This document shows, piece by piece, positions 1-12,000 of a stretch of DNA of 64,000 bases (positions are counted from its first letter, which is position 1; the number at the start of each line of letters is the position of its first letter). The notes beneath the pieces are model-generated. The model searched no databases. It was not told the DNA's origin and saw only the letters and a list, made by a program, of their open reading frames with translations. Where the stretch lies: the NCBI RefSeq assembly GCF_051014445.1, contig NC_135143.1, forward strand, positions 9,176,001 through 9,240,000, in the 5' to 3' direction. This DNA is from Colletes latitarsis. Taxonomy: Eukaryota > Arthropoda > Insecta > Hymenoptera > Colletidae. The position numbers were made by a program, and so were the translations under genes.

Positions 1-304
1 GACTCGGAGTCAGAGATGCCAGATTCAGCACCCAGTGCCCTACTCACACATACCAGATCACGCGTACGTGAGCTCGTAGAGTTTCGGAAAGTCGACAAAG
101 GCAAACTGACACATGCCCTCTTTCTCGATTATTCCGAAGCTGCCCGAAGTAATTTCGGACTGCCTCGTGGGAGTCGAGAGAGAAAGGCTCACATTTGCCT
201 TCTGGCTCTTAACAACTGAAATCCGACCTCCCATCTACGGCATACGATTCGGAATCTCGACTGCCCAGGTATTCTTACTTGCCTTTCCTAGAGTTCATTG
301 CTGA

Positions 305-1075
305 ACTCTGCAAATTACTCCTGGTTTCTATTTGCCTCTGATGACCTCTGATGACCAGTGCTGACAAAAGTACAGAACTCCCGACAATTGTTGACACCAT
401 ACAGCGACTGTTACTGACTGTTCCTGATTACTGCTTGCCTCTGCTAGACTCTGATGACCATCGCTTATATTTCTGACAACCTATAACGATTACTACTGAC
501 TTCTGCTAACCTCTGTTGGTCTTTGCTGATCTCTGTCAGCGTGTGCTTGTCTCTGCTGAACTTTCCTGGCCTCTGCCGAACGCTACTGACCAATGCGGGT
601 ATTTCTGATAATGTATAACGATTAATACTTCCTACTGCATGCCCCTACAAGTCTCTGCGTGCCTTTGCAGGTTTCTGCTTGCCTGTGCATGCCTTTGCTG
701 GCCTCTGCTGAACACTGCTGACCACCCCTGATGCTTCTGACATCGTATAACAATTACTACATGCTACTGTTCGCCTCTGCTGATCTCTGCTTGCCACTGC
801 ATGCCTCTGCTCGACTCTGCTGACCGCTGCTGACCACCTCTGATGATTCTGACATCGTATAACAATTACTACATGCTACTGTTCGACCCTGGTGATCTCT
901 GCTTGCCACTGCTGGCCTCTGCTGACCACCGCTTATATTTTTGGCAACGTACAACGATTACTATGACTCCTGCCTTCCTCTGTTAACCTCTGCCAGCGTC
1001 CCCTGGCCTAAGCTGACCTCTGCTGACCGCTGCTGACCACTGCTGACCGTTGCTGACAAATTGTGACACGACGTA
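305..1075. repeat. Tandem repeats in the left foldback arm
   Basis: The arm consists of degenerate units such as CTCTGCTGACC and TGCTTGCCTCTGC. At intervals of roughly 120-135 bp a longer marker appears, related to TCTGACATCGTATAACAATT (near 480, 610, 735, 860 and 940). The matching complement units occur in the right arm. Confidence 0.8.
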
Positions 1076-1234
1076 ATATAATATAGTATGTTTATATGTA
1101 TTAAAGTGTTGTATAATGTAAATTTATGGCAATAAATGATATAATTTCAAAGAATTCTATGTGTTCTCATCATTTTTACCCTTCTTCTCCTATCGAAATC
1201 ATTCCCTGAATTTTTCGGCAAAAATTTTAAAGAG

Positions 1235-1735
1235 CTATTACGTAATGTTACGTAATATTACGTAATTCTTGCCGAAAAATTCCGGCCGCGAAATATTTTA
1301 AAGAGCTATTACGTAATGTTACGTAATGTTACGTAATATTACGTAATTCTTGCCGAAAAATTCCGGCCGGAGAAATTTTGAAGAGCTGTTACGTAATATT
1401 ACGTAATATTACATAATGTTACGTAATATTACGTAATTCTTGCCGAAAAATTCCGGCCGGAGAAATTTTGAAGAGCTGTTACGTAATATTACGTAATTCT
1501 TGCCGAAAAATTCCGGCCGGAGAAATTTTGAAGAGCTGTTACGTAATATTACGTAATATTACATAATGTTACGTAATATTACGTAATTCTTGCCGAAAAA
1601 TTCCGGCCGGAGTAATTTTAGAGAGCTATTACGTAATATTACATAATGTTACGTAATATTACGTAATTTTTGCCGAAAAATTTTAAAGAGCTATTACGTA
1701 ATGTTACGTAATATTACGTAATTCTCAGGAATTCT
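1235..1735. repeat. Central TTACGTAA array of the foldback element
   Basis: About seven units of 60-90 bp alternate a GCCGAAAAATTCCGGCC block with AAGAGCTRTT and a run of two to four TTACGTAA motifs. I count 23 exact TTACGTAA palindromes. A single TGACGTCA lies just after the array at 1742-1749. Confidence 0.9.
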
Positions 1736-1924
1736 TAGAAATGACGTCATTTCCGGGAATTCGCAGAAATTCCTGGCGACGGGAAATTTGGAGAGGGAAA
1801 GAGGGGTAAAAAATGATGAGAACACATAGAATTCTTTGAAATTATATCATTTATTGCCATAAATTCACATTATACAAAACTTTAATTCAATTAAACATAT
1901 TATATTATAATACATCATGTCATA

Positions 1925-2630
1925 AGTTGTCAGTAACGGTCAGCAGTGGTCAGCGATGGTCAGGTGACGTCGGAAGATGTTGGCAGTAGCCAGTAGTAAT
2001 CGTTGTACGTTGCCAGAAATATAAGTGGTAGCCAGCAGTGGTCAGCAGCGGTCAGCAGAGGCCAACGGAGGCCAGCAGAGGCATGCAGAGGCAAGTAGAG
2101 TCCTGTAGGGGCAAGCAGTAACAAGTAGTAATCGTTATACGTTGTCGGAAGCATCAGGGGTGGTCAGCTGTGGTCAGCAGAGGCTAGCAATGGCAAGCAG
2201 AGTCCAGCAGGGACAGGCAGTAGCCAGTCATAATCGTTATACGTTGTCAGAAGTAACAGGAATGGTCAGTAGCGGTCAGCTGAGTCCAGTGGAGGCAAGC
2301 AGAAGTCAGTAGTAGTCGTTATACGTTGTCAGAAATATAAGCGGTGGTCAGCAGAGGCCAGCAGAGGCTGGGAGAGGCTAACAGTAGCCAGTCGTAATCG
2401 TTATACGTTGTCAGAAGTAACAAGAGTGGTCAGCAGCGGTCAGCAGAGGCCAGCGGAGGCTGGCAGACGTCAGTAGTAATCGTTATACGTTGTCAGAAAT
2501 TCCAGGAGTGGTCAGCAGCGGTCAGCAGAGGCTGGGAGAGACTAACAGTAGCCAGTCGTAATCGTTATACGTTGTCAGAAATTCCAGGAGTGGTCAGCAG
2601 CGGTCAGCAGAGGCCAGTGAAGACCTGTTG
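1925..2630. repeat. Tandem repeats in the right foldback arm
   Basis: The arm holds degenerate GGTCAGCAGAGGCCAGCAG units. The marker CGTTATACGTTGTCAGAA or a close variant occurs seven times (near 1997, 2132, 2232, 2312, 2397, 2477 and 2560), about 80-135 bp apart. This is the complement of the left-arm array. Confidence 0.85.
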
Positions 2631-2864
2631 ACGGGAGGTCGGATATTAGTTGTTCAAGAGCGAGAAGGGAAGTGTGAGCCTTTCTCTCTCGACTCCCACG
2701 AGACGGTCCGAACTTACTTTGGGCAGCTTCGGTGAATCGAGAAAGAGGGCATATGTCATTTTGCCTTTGTCGGGTTTCCGAAACTCCGCGAGCTCAAGTA
2801 CGCGTGATCTGACATAGTGTGAGAGAGCACCTTCGCTGCTTTTCTGGCATCTCTGCTCGCAGTC

Positions 2865-3029
2865 ATGTAGCTATCGGGCGCCATAGGATTGATTGTTTGA
2901 AAGGAAACATGGGTATGTTAGGAAAAGGCAAGCGACCCGACGTTGTTTTGCTTTAAAGAATAGGAACTCTGTTCCTCGATGATCTGGCCACGGAGTGGGA
3001 AAGGCGAGGGTGCCCTCTGGTAAGAGGAC
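2865..3029. other. Intergenic or intronic gap, nothing recognised
   Basis: This short unique sequence lies between the foldback element and the solo LTR. No open frame or repeat was recognised. The last bases, GGAC at 3026-3029, are the target duplication of the LTR. Confidence 0.6.
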
Positions 3030-3544
3030 TGAGGGGGCTAGGGGGTAAAATAATAATCCAACAAGCTACCCCACAATTATTATCGTTTATTAAATACGCG
3101 AGTGTATGATGTGGGGCATACGCAGCCACACGTAGGTTAAGCTATAACTCTGCACAGTGATTACGCGTCTTCACCAGACTGGTCCTCAACAGACTGTGTA
3201 TTCTTTCTTACATCACCTCCTTATATACACGCCTTACCCTAATAGCAAAGGAAGAGAAAAAGAGATAAGACAGAAAGACGGAAAAACGAAATTGGAAAAT
3301 ATCTAGCGTAGGAAAAGTTTAGCGAGTGAAAGAGGGTAATAAAAGTCAAGAGGCTCGCCGGGCCCGGATCGGGGTGGTCCGAGGCCCAGACGAAACCTTG
3401 AAGGAAAACAGACGCCTCGTACGGCCCTGGTCGCCAAGTGTTTAATAGGACGACCAGGCTCGCACGAGACCCTGGGAAAATGGAAAAATAGAATGCTTAA
3501 AACTAGCCTTGCATTCCATTCCCATTCATACTTTGGCCGCTACA
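3030..3544 (-). mobile_element. Solo LTR of a retrotransposon (family 2), minus orientation
   Basis: The segment begins TGAGGGGG and ends CGCTACA on the + strand, giving TG...CA ends. It is flanked by GGAC on both sides (3026-3029 and 3545-3548; the match extends to GGACT if the terminal T is counted). On the minus strand it has LTR order: a start TGTAGCGGCC, a TATATAA box at 3221-3227 and an AATAAA signal at 3086-3091. No internal retrotransposon sequence adjoins it, so it is best read as a solo LTR left by recombination. The type (Ty3/gypsy or other) cannot be fixed from the LTR alone. Confidence 0.72.
3221..3227 (-). promoter_or_regulatory. Putative TATA box of the solo LTR
   Basis: TATATAA on the minus strand lies in the middle of the LTR, about 130 bp before the AATAAA signal, as expected at a U3/R boundary. 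Confidence 0.45.
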
Positions 3545-3549
3545 GGACT

Positions 3550-5891
3550 GAGCTTGACCTCTTGGCACTTACCCGAGAACCGTCGATCAGTAAAGTTCAT
3601 TTATTAGAAAATTTCTAACAGGCTAGATACATTGTGTCCAGGATGCTCGATAGTTGCGGCCAGGCAATATTATAGTCAAGCAACCGTACACTCGCACATT
3701 TGTACAGCGGTTCTGATACTGTGCAGTCGTAACTTGCCAGCGCCACAGTGGTAACGTCTTTACCTCTGGTGGGTGAAACTCATCGGATTCCTATCGAATT
3801 CCTTTTCAGCTACCTTAATCGAGTAACGACCGATACACGTGCCGGTAACTCTAATAATTGGTACTTATCCGTCGTCTAGTCGGCCACCCGAGGACCGATC
3901 AATCGACCAATCGATTTCCTATCGCTGTTCCTTTCGCGCTGATGATGCCAAGCTGGCAACGAAAATGAAACGAACACGGATATACAGAGCGGTTCTTAAT
4001 TGCACGTCGATACTTGAAGTGGTAAATGTAAAACAGAAAGGGCCAGGAGCAACGTTATACGTGGATTGTTTAAATACGTCGAGCACTTTTCGAGTCACGG
4101 TCGAAGAATTAACGTTGCGATGTTTTCTGACGCGTCGCCTCAATACGATTTTAATCAAAGGAAATAATTTTAAAAATAACAAAAAGAAGCTGCGTTCGAA
4201 AGTATGATCTATAAAAATAAGGTCGAAAAATATGTTTAGTAAAGATTTGTATTACCACCACTGAACTACAACTCTTGTAAAGTCGTTCGACTGTTTTTTT
4301 CCCCCGAATCGCAGTTTCTTTCCCTCCCTTCCGCCAGTCTAGAACACTTTAACTCTTTAACTCTATTGTCGAACAAACTCTCTCGAGCTCTCACGGTGCC
4401 TCGCAGACTCTTGCCAACCGAGTGAATTTTTTTAACGAGTCGCGTCCCAATAATCCGAATATATTCATGACACGTGACTTCTTGCACCCAAAACATTCCA
4501 AAAATCTCACCAGTTATGCACTCCTCGCGCAACTGACACTCGAACCTAAACATCCACTCCATCTCTTTCGCACAATTCCAAACACCTGTCGTTCATACTC
4601 ACTGTCAATCACTCGATTCTGCGTTCGAAAAGTTCGTTCACGCCTGTAATATTAAACATTCCGCGGAAGATTTCGTTACGTATATCGTCGCGGGAATTAA
4701 TCACGCGAGAATTTCAAACGACATAAAAAACGATTCAATTACAAACATCGTCGATTGAATTCGTTTTTCAAGTTTCTCTCAAATAAAAAGTAGACCGTTC
4801 CACTTAAAAAAACAGATTCATCACAGGCAACTTTTGAAACTTTCTCTTCTATTGTTAAAAACAAACCCAAAAGCTATTCCTAAATATAATATATTTACAA
4901 AGCTTGTAAAAAGGATCTAATTTCTCTACCTTTCTGCGCTTCTTAGGAAACTATACACGGAGTGAAAATAAAAACGTGTGGTTTTTGCGTAAGGCCACCA
5001 GTGGGAGTCTAGTTTTGTCTATCTTTGTTCTAAAGCTGCAGAGTATATACAGGGGAAAAAAGAGATATATCTAGGACCATCGTGGCCGGCCATGTTCAAC
5101 CCCGACGGCAAATTCCAGTCATTCAATCGTCACGGTGGGAGGGACTGCAATTTCCTGGCAGATAACGATTTTCCACTTGAATTATGCGCCTTTTCGATAG
5201 AGATTTTTCCCCGGCGGTGTGGTTTCGGGAACAGAATGGATCCATCGAGCGACGATCGAGCGCTGAAATTCTGCCCGTTGATAAACCCGCCCGCATATAC
5301 ACATACGCGATATTCAGGGAGCATAATCGAGATATGTATCTTGATGATAAACGGCCAAGTAGAAACTACGATACGAGTGAAGTGACAAGCGGAATAACAG
5401 ATGTCCACGCAGAGACATCCGCCGCGCGTCTAAACCTTCCTTCCGCTTCTGCAATCGCTAAGCGATCATTATCGTTTATTGCTTTCAGAGCGTCCCTATC
5501 GTCGCGAAAGTGACGTAATTAATTGTATCGTTCTATACGCGTACACAACGCTGTTTGCGCAGATGTTATTAGTAAGCATCCGTTGGTACGTGTCTATAGA
5601 TTCCTACGTTTCTCAGTCTCTCCTGGTGTTGACGGAGATTAATCCGTTTATTATGCAACAGACAATCATGAGTTAACTAAACAATAATCAAAATGATAGA
5701 TGGCCCGTAAGGTGTCCATACATCGTGAAATATCGCGTAACGTTTCATCGCTCAATGGATCTCCATAGTCGGTTCTGATCTTACCGAAATCAGGATTTAC
5801 TCGTAATTTTCTGTCTGAGAATTATAAGATTGCTGGTCAAAGATTCAAACTCGATCCAAACCATCTTTAAAATGCTCAGAATAAATGGACT
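3550..5891. other. No gene recognised
   Basis: This is unique, moderately AT-rich DNA. Open frames near 3839-4207 and 5092-5513 are overlapped on both strands, have no recognisable domain and look like chance frames. Confidence 0.55.
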
Positions 5892-5895
5892 TTAA

Positions 5896-6598
5896 GGGAG
5901 TATTGCTGTCTAGGCTGTCATTTCTTTGGCTTTTCTTTGTGATTTTTTTTCTAACGACAGGTAGGTTGTTTTGTACTGACATTTTGCAGAAATATTTATT
6001 CGTCTTATAGGTATGTGCAGTATTTTTCCCATCAAAAAATATTAAAAATTGCGAGAGTTATAGCTCCTTGTTTTAAAAAAACGCATTTAAACTGGCTTAT
6101 ATGATATTTCAAGATCTAGCAGACCGATTTACTTCAAATTTGGAGAGAATATTCAGCAGACACGCCTTTATCGCTGGAACTGGAGATTTAAAAAAATATT
6201 GAGTTTTACTATTTTTTTTAATACGCTAAAGACAAGAGAACGATTAAAAAATAGAAATTCGAAACTTGAAGCGTCGCCATTCCTTTATTTATCAGGATTT
6301 TGATTTCTCCCTAGTTTCTGCTATAACTACAATCTTCCTTATGAAGATACTTTAACCCCCTCTGTTTCAAATTATCTGGAATCCTGGAAGCCACTGAAGC
6401 ACCTTTTCCAGAAGTGCCATTAAATAAGAAGTTATAATTCCCACGATTTTTAATATTTTTCCATGAAAAAAATATTGTACATGCTTGTAAAATGAATAAA
6501 TACATCTACAAAGTCTCAGTACAAAACAGCCTACCTATCGTTAAAAAAAAAATCACAAAAAGGACCGTAAAATTGACAGTCTAGGCAGCAATACCTCC
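5896..6598. mobile_element. TTAA-flanked non-autonomous element with long inverted repeats
   Basis: TTAA occurs at 5892-5895 and 6599-6602. Inside, the left arm starts GGGAGTATTGCTGTCTAG, and the complement of the right end starts GGAGGTATTGCTGCCTAG. The similarity continues inward for about 180 bp, through the shared blocks TTTGTGATTTTTTTT, ACGACAGGTAGG and its variant, and GTTTTGTACTGA. No transposase is encoded in the central 340 bp. TTAA target sites are typical of piggyBac-type elements, but the ends differ from classic piggyBac, so the superfamily is an inference. Confidence 0.72.
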
Positions 6599-6602
6599 TT
6601 AA

Positions 6603-8172
6603 TACGTCAATACATTTAAAAATTAATTCGTTATCGCAATCTTCGCTGTCTGACGTTATCACGATAATGCATAAATATATACCATTCGCATTTTCGTTCC
6701 ATTAAAATGGAGTTTTGCCGTAGTAATGATCGTAAACTTCGCACCTCGAAGAGTATTTAAAAAATATGGAAATTGACAAAGAGCAAAGGTTAATTTCGAA
6801 GAGGTTCGCGATGCTCCGCGAAACTCCGTAGCAAAGTTTATGGGTTCTTGGTTCGCCGCTGAATAATCCACAATTAACGCGCGATTACTCAAGCCCAGGA
6901 GCATCTTAACGGGACGGCTCGTTTGCTTGCCTACGATTTCGCGGACAGGACACCTGTTTCCTGGTCCCTTCTGGCGTTGACGTCGACAGATCCGTTTATT
7001 ATGCCGCACAGTTGATCATCGCCGACCCAGCAGCCAGCTGGCCGCCTTAGCGGCCTACTTGATGTACTTAGTCGCACACGTTCAGCCGTAGGAAGCCGGC
7101 CACTCGACCGGCCTCCGTAGTATGCGTGCGCGCGTTCCATGCATCCAAATTAATATCGGCGAGATTAGTGGAAGCAGTGACTAACTAACTGCCTGTTGGC
7201 AATTTGAACTACCGGAACTGGACAGCACGGGAAGAGGGGGACGAGCCGGGGGCATCGGGACAGAGAGAGGCTCTCGATTAATCTCCTTAAGAGCAGGAGA
7301 AATTGAAACTCCCAGTCGCTATTAAAGGGACCAGAAGCTTTTGTGGTTACGCGAGTTATCTTCTAGGATTCTGGGAAGCAATTTCGACCGTAACGGGGGA
7401 TCGGGACCGAGCCGCGTGTTTAATATCTCCCAGATTAGCGGGCGTGTGTTCATTACGAAACTCCTCGATCGACATTGATTCGTTGGAAAAATTTTGTTCC
7501 CCACCCCCCTCCCTCTCCTGGGATGGAAAATTCATATAGGAGGAAATCCGTACGCTGGGGAGCAATAGAAGTAAATTATTTCAATATATTTTAGCGAGGT
7601 ATGCTTTGAGGTTTGTACAGCAATATGCGGTCGCCACGCGAATGCGATTTAATGCAAGTATAATTTTCTAGATTTGCCGGATTTTACCATAATTTTATTA
7701 CGTTTATCGTAGCATTTTGTACGGACCGTATTTCGACAAAATAAATCTTGTACTATGATTACGCAAGTATTCGAACAAACATTATTTTAGTATGTACGTT
7801 GAAATAATATTTAATTTTCACGAAAAATATACCTTTATTTCTATTAGTTTTCGGAATATGCGTCCCAACGTTCTTCGTTCACTAACATTCCCTGTTCCTG
7901 TAATGACATTCCTCCTTCGTCTCCTCTAATTGATATCAGAGGGAGAATCAACTGTAATATCTCGTTTGAAGCAGGCGTTCTCATTTTATTCATGTGGATG
8001 TCCAAAAATTCCAGAATTAAAATTCCTTCTGTTCTTAAAAAATTATATTGTTCAACATTTTTATTTATTTCGTTCTCGTTACAATCTTGATTTAAATACA
8101 CACGATTTTTCATCGAAATGCTCGTAGCAATAGAGCGACTTCCACGGTCCTCATTTATTACTACGAGGTCTA
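6603..8172. other. No gene recognised
   Basis: Unique sequence. The stretch 6900-7300 is richer in GC. Open frames there overlap on both strands and show no known domain. Confidence 0.5.
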
Positions 8173-8174
8173 TA

Positions 8175-9047
8175 CAGGGTGTTTGGCCACCCCTGGGAAA
8201 AATTTTAATGGGAGATTCTAGAGGCCAAAACAAGACGAAAAACAAGAATATCAGTTTCTTGACTGAGGCTTCGTTAAAAAGTTATGAAAAAATTAAACTA
8301 AAAAAATTTCAAATCATTCTGAAAAAATTATTTTCGGTTGCAAGTGGCAATTACAATCATTTTTGGTTATTACACATACCCCCGAAATCCTACGCATTTT
8401 CGAGAAAAAAATTCCTTACCGAAAATATAATTCCTGGCCAGAAATGCTTCCCCGAAATTTCATACGAATCTTTAAAACATCGTAACTTCTGAACGGATTG
8501 CATGATTTTAATGTTTAAAAAGGCAAATGACGCGTATTTTAATTTAGAATATGTAGAAATTCTAACAATATTGAAAAAGTTATTGCTTAACCCCGTAAAG
8601 TGAAAAAAACCCATAAAAATGGTCCAATTTTCAAATGTCTATAACTCCTACAATAGTGAATATATTTAAATGAAATTTTTTTCTGAAACAGAGCCCATGA
8701 GTATCTACAAAAAAGTATTAGACAACTTTTCTATAGGGCGTTAAACAAAATTATTAAAAATGAAAAACCATTTTTTAAGAAAATTCGACAAGGGGGTAGC
8801 TGCTGAAATTTTTCGTCAAAAAAAAGAAATTTCAAATCGTTCTGGAAAAATTATTTTCGGTTACGGGGATCATTACAATCATTTTTGGTGAGTAGACTTA
8901 CCCCAAAAATCCTACCCACTTTCGAGAAAAAAATTAATAACTTTTTAACGAAGCGTCCATCAACAAATTAATATTCTTAATTTTCGTCTTATTTTGGCCT
9001 CTAGAATCTCCCATTAAAATTTTTCCCAGGGGTGGTCGAACACCCTG
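8175..9047. mobile_element. Repeat family B, copy 1 (R-S-R)
   Basis: It starts CAGGGTGTTTGGCCACCCCT after a TA and ends with the complement, GGTCGAACACCCTG. The 3' TA has become CA. The terminal inverted repeats are about 75 bp and include GGGAGATTCTAGAGGCCAAA. Between them lie two R modules (marker ATCATTTTTGGT near 8357 and 8878, about 521 bp apart) around one S module. No transposase is seen. TA flanks and CAGGG ends suggest a non-autonomous Tc1/mariner-type element. Confidence 0.85.
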
Positions 9048-9049
9048 CA

Positions 9050-12000
9050 TATCTAGTTTGCAGACGCGAAATACATTCCTAGGGACCCGTACAATAAACT
9101 TAAAAATGTTTTTCAAACAACGGACAGCGTTTTCAAAAAATCAACAATTTAATTGGACAGCATGTTACGGGGGATTGTGAAATTTATTGCCCGATCGTGA
9201 AAATGGCGGCGCCGGCTTGTCGTTGGGAAACTAGCAACAAATAGGAACGTCATTTTCGTAGGTTCGTTCCACCAGCATGGTAAATAATCGCGACGAGAAA
9301 CAAGTAGAAGTGTTATGCGAATGCAAGGACCCAAACTCCTAAGGAATATTATCCCATGAGGGAAAACCATCTTTTACGCGTTTGGAATACCAATGATGAC
9401 GTTCAAACGAATAAATTTGTATTTTGTTGCTCTCCGGCCAACAAGCCGTATCTCCATACACAAAACATTGGAACATGTATACAAAGATATTTCAAAAGTG
9501 TCTGGCTTTCAGAAATTTTTAATTATAAAGTTTGGCATCGTAACAATATTTATCTTGATGTTCGTTCTGCAATCTCGACTAGCTGTGGAAGTTCCCGTGC
9601 TCGCCACCAGAGCGATACGCTCCTCAACACCTTTCTCACAAGTACTCGATCGACCAAACCGATCAATTTGACGACATAGAAACTAATCAAGAATGGTAAT
9701 TTAACGTAGAGAGTTTCATTGACAGTGTCATGGAAGTGTCAATAACATCGTAATAACTCTGTAGAGATGTTCAAAACCTACACAATATTTTCGGAGACTA
9801 ATTTCATGGTTTGCAAAAGAAACTACTATCAAAATGACGTCTCAACTCTGTCTACGTTGCTCTCGTTCGGATTCACAGTTCATGAAACGATCAGGTTCGG
9901 TTACGTCTCTAAAGATAAATCGATCGAGATTTGTTTACGTAAGGCCATTTCGCTGATCCTCGAAGAAGCGGTCCACGGGCTTGGTCCCTCCACTTCTTTC
10001 CATTTCTTCGTCTGTGTAAGTAAGCTACGGGACGGATCGAGAGCTTGGAATAGTCTGATCGGTTCGGTTTTGCATTGCGCCGCTCATACATGTACCGGTG
10101 CGACACACTTCGAAAGCACTCGATACACCGACTACGATTCCAAAGACGATCTCTTCCCGTAGTTTCGTTCATTTCCACGGAGGTGTATCCCCGGGATTGG
10201 CAAGGGATCGCAATCTCGGTTTTATCACGGAAATCTCCGTGCTCTCTCCGTGTCGTCTGTTCGCGTTGCTTCTGGCTACGATCTTTGACCCGAAGAGGTT
10301 CTTCTTAGCCCGCAGCTTTCATGGACGGGCGGTCCAGGAGTCAATATAGACGCTGGCGCAGCCGAGACGATCGTATCGAAAGTTGGATCGATCGACAAAT
10401 CGACTTCCTGTTCCGTCTGTGTCTACCTTTTTGATCTCTCGAGGCTGTGCCTCCCGTTGCCGCCGCGGCTGATTGCGGTAAACTCCGGGCGACATTCGTC
10501 CGGAGCTTCGAAACCGGTATAGAAACGAAGACCAAACTACTTTACAGTCCTGCTGGTCAATGAGGAGGAAACTGATTCTTGCTGATGCGGCTGATTGAGA
10601 ATTTCGGGTACCCTGGGAAACTTTGTTTATCGGGAGATGCGGAAAGTACGAATTAATTGTCAACGATTCGTGGCGCTCTTGCGTTCGTAATCGTAAGAAA
10701 CGTTTATTAGAGAAGCCTGGAACATGGTCCTTATCGATATTTACGATAAACGTAACAGTAATTAATTTGGAGAAAATCCGTGGATCCGAGGTTAAGAATC
10801 ACTGATTGGGACCACATTCATTTTTAAAGTGGGGAAGCAACCCCTAGGAGAACGAAACATTGGAATCTCTGCTGGAGTATATTTGTCTTTCATTTTAAAT
10901 GTACCGCGTATAACATTTTAAAATATTGAAACAAAACAATAATACGAAAGTAACATATCGATCGAAATTAACACATTTCATCGTGCTTACCAAGCTACGT
11001 TTTAAAAATGTTTTCGAAAAATGAACGAGCAGAATGCTATTATTAATTCGAAGATCTAATTTTTCGATACATTCACGTTTCTTCCGTAACGCAAGGAATA
11101 AGTATATGTTAATTTCGTTTCAAAGTATACGTTATTCCAGAGTGTCTATTCGTTCCACGTTTATTAAACGTTTAGTGATTTATAGACAGGATCGTGTATT
11201 TCCTGACATACACGACCCCGAAGAGATTAAAGCGACCAAGTTTTGAGAATGTTTGTGAACTCTGTACAAGGTTATCGGGTAGAACGCTTCGCCGAAACGA
11301 CGATCCACTCTGAAACTCGAATCCCGATATCGATCTAGTTCCAAAACAGCTGATCATGATTGAGGGCAGGTTCCTTAGAGACTTGGCTTTGTTCTGGATC
11401 TAATCAGAGAATATACGTTGCTTGATCGGTCAAAGGTATCTCTGGCTAGACGGCACTCATGCGCATCTATATATAAACACGTAAACACCTGAACTCGATA
11501 GAATACCGATTTCACTCGTGTTTGCACCTTTCAGTAACGATGCTTCTATAACAGAGGTCAAACGCTGAAAACCGATCTAGCTGACGGTGATGGACGTGAA
11601 CCTTACCTCCATTTATTATCGCCTATTAATATCGTCGAGTGTGTATCAGGATCTCGTGCAACAAAACCTGAACCGACAAATGAACATTTAGAGAGCAACA
11701 CTTTAAGCAGTCGCAGAAATTTTAAAAAGCTAAAGTACATTTCTATAATTTTTTTCATCGTTTTTTTAATAACAGCCACTTATTCTAGACCCACTTTCTA
11801 CATGGAAAGTTAATATTTGAACCGACCGTGCTCGCGTCCACTAGCTTCTGGCTATTTTATAAACATAAAAAATGTAATTTCGTATAAACACGAGATTCGC
11901 GTTGTTAAAAAGAAAATATGTCGGTAAATAAATGCAAGTAGAAATAAAGGATGGAAATGGCTGGATGGGGACAGAGATAAGGTGGTGAGAAACGTGAAAA

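Larger units (their letters stand above)
1..2864. mobile_element. Giant foldback (long inverted repeat) element
   Basis: The left arm (1 to about 1180) and right arm (about 1800 to 2864) are imperfect inverted copies. Terminal stretches match, such as GGCATCTCTG on the right against its complement near the left edge. Inner stretches also match: GTGTTCTCATCATTTTTACC near 1160 is the complement of sequence near 1805. The arms contain short tandem units; the centre (1235-1735) is a separate TTACGTAA-rich array. No transposase is present. This architecture resembles Foldback (FB) elements, which have very long inverted repeats with internal tandem units. The left end seems to lie at or just before the window edge, so no target duplication can be checked. 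It could also be a palindromic duplication unrelated to transposition. Confidence 0.75.

Noticed and set aside
3839..4207. 122-codon + strand open frame
   Set aside because: Opposed by an open frame on the other strand, with no domain and no start context. Treated as chance.
5941..5970. T-rich tract plus ACAG-GTAGGT as an exon or recursive splice site
   Set aside because: It lies inside the inverted arm of the TTAA element and is repeated in the other arm.
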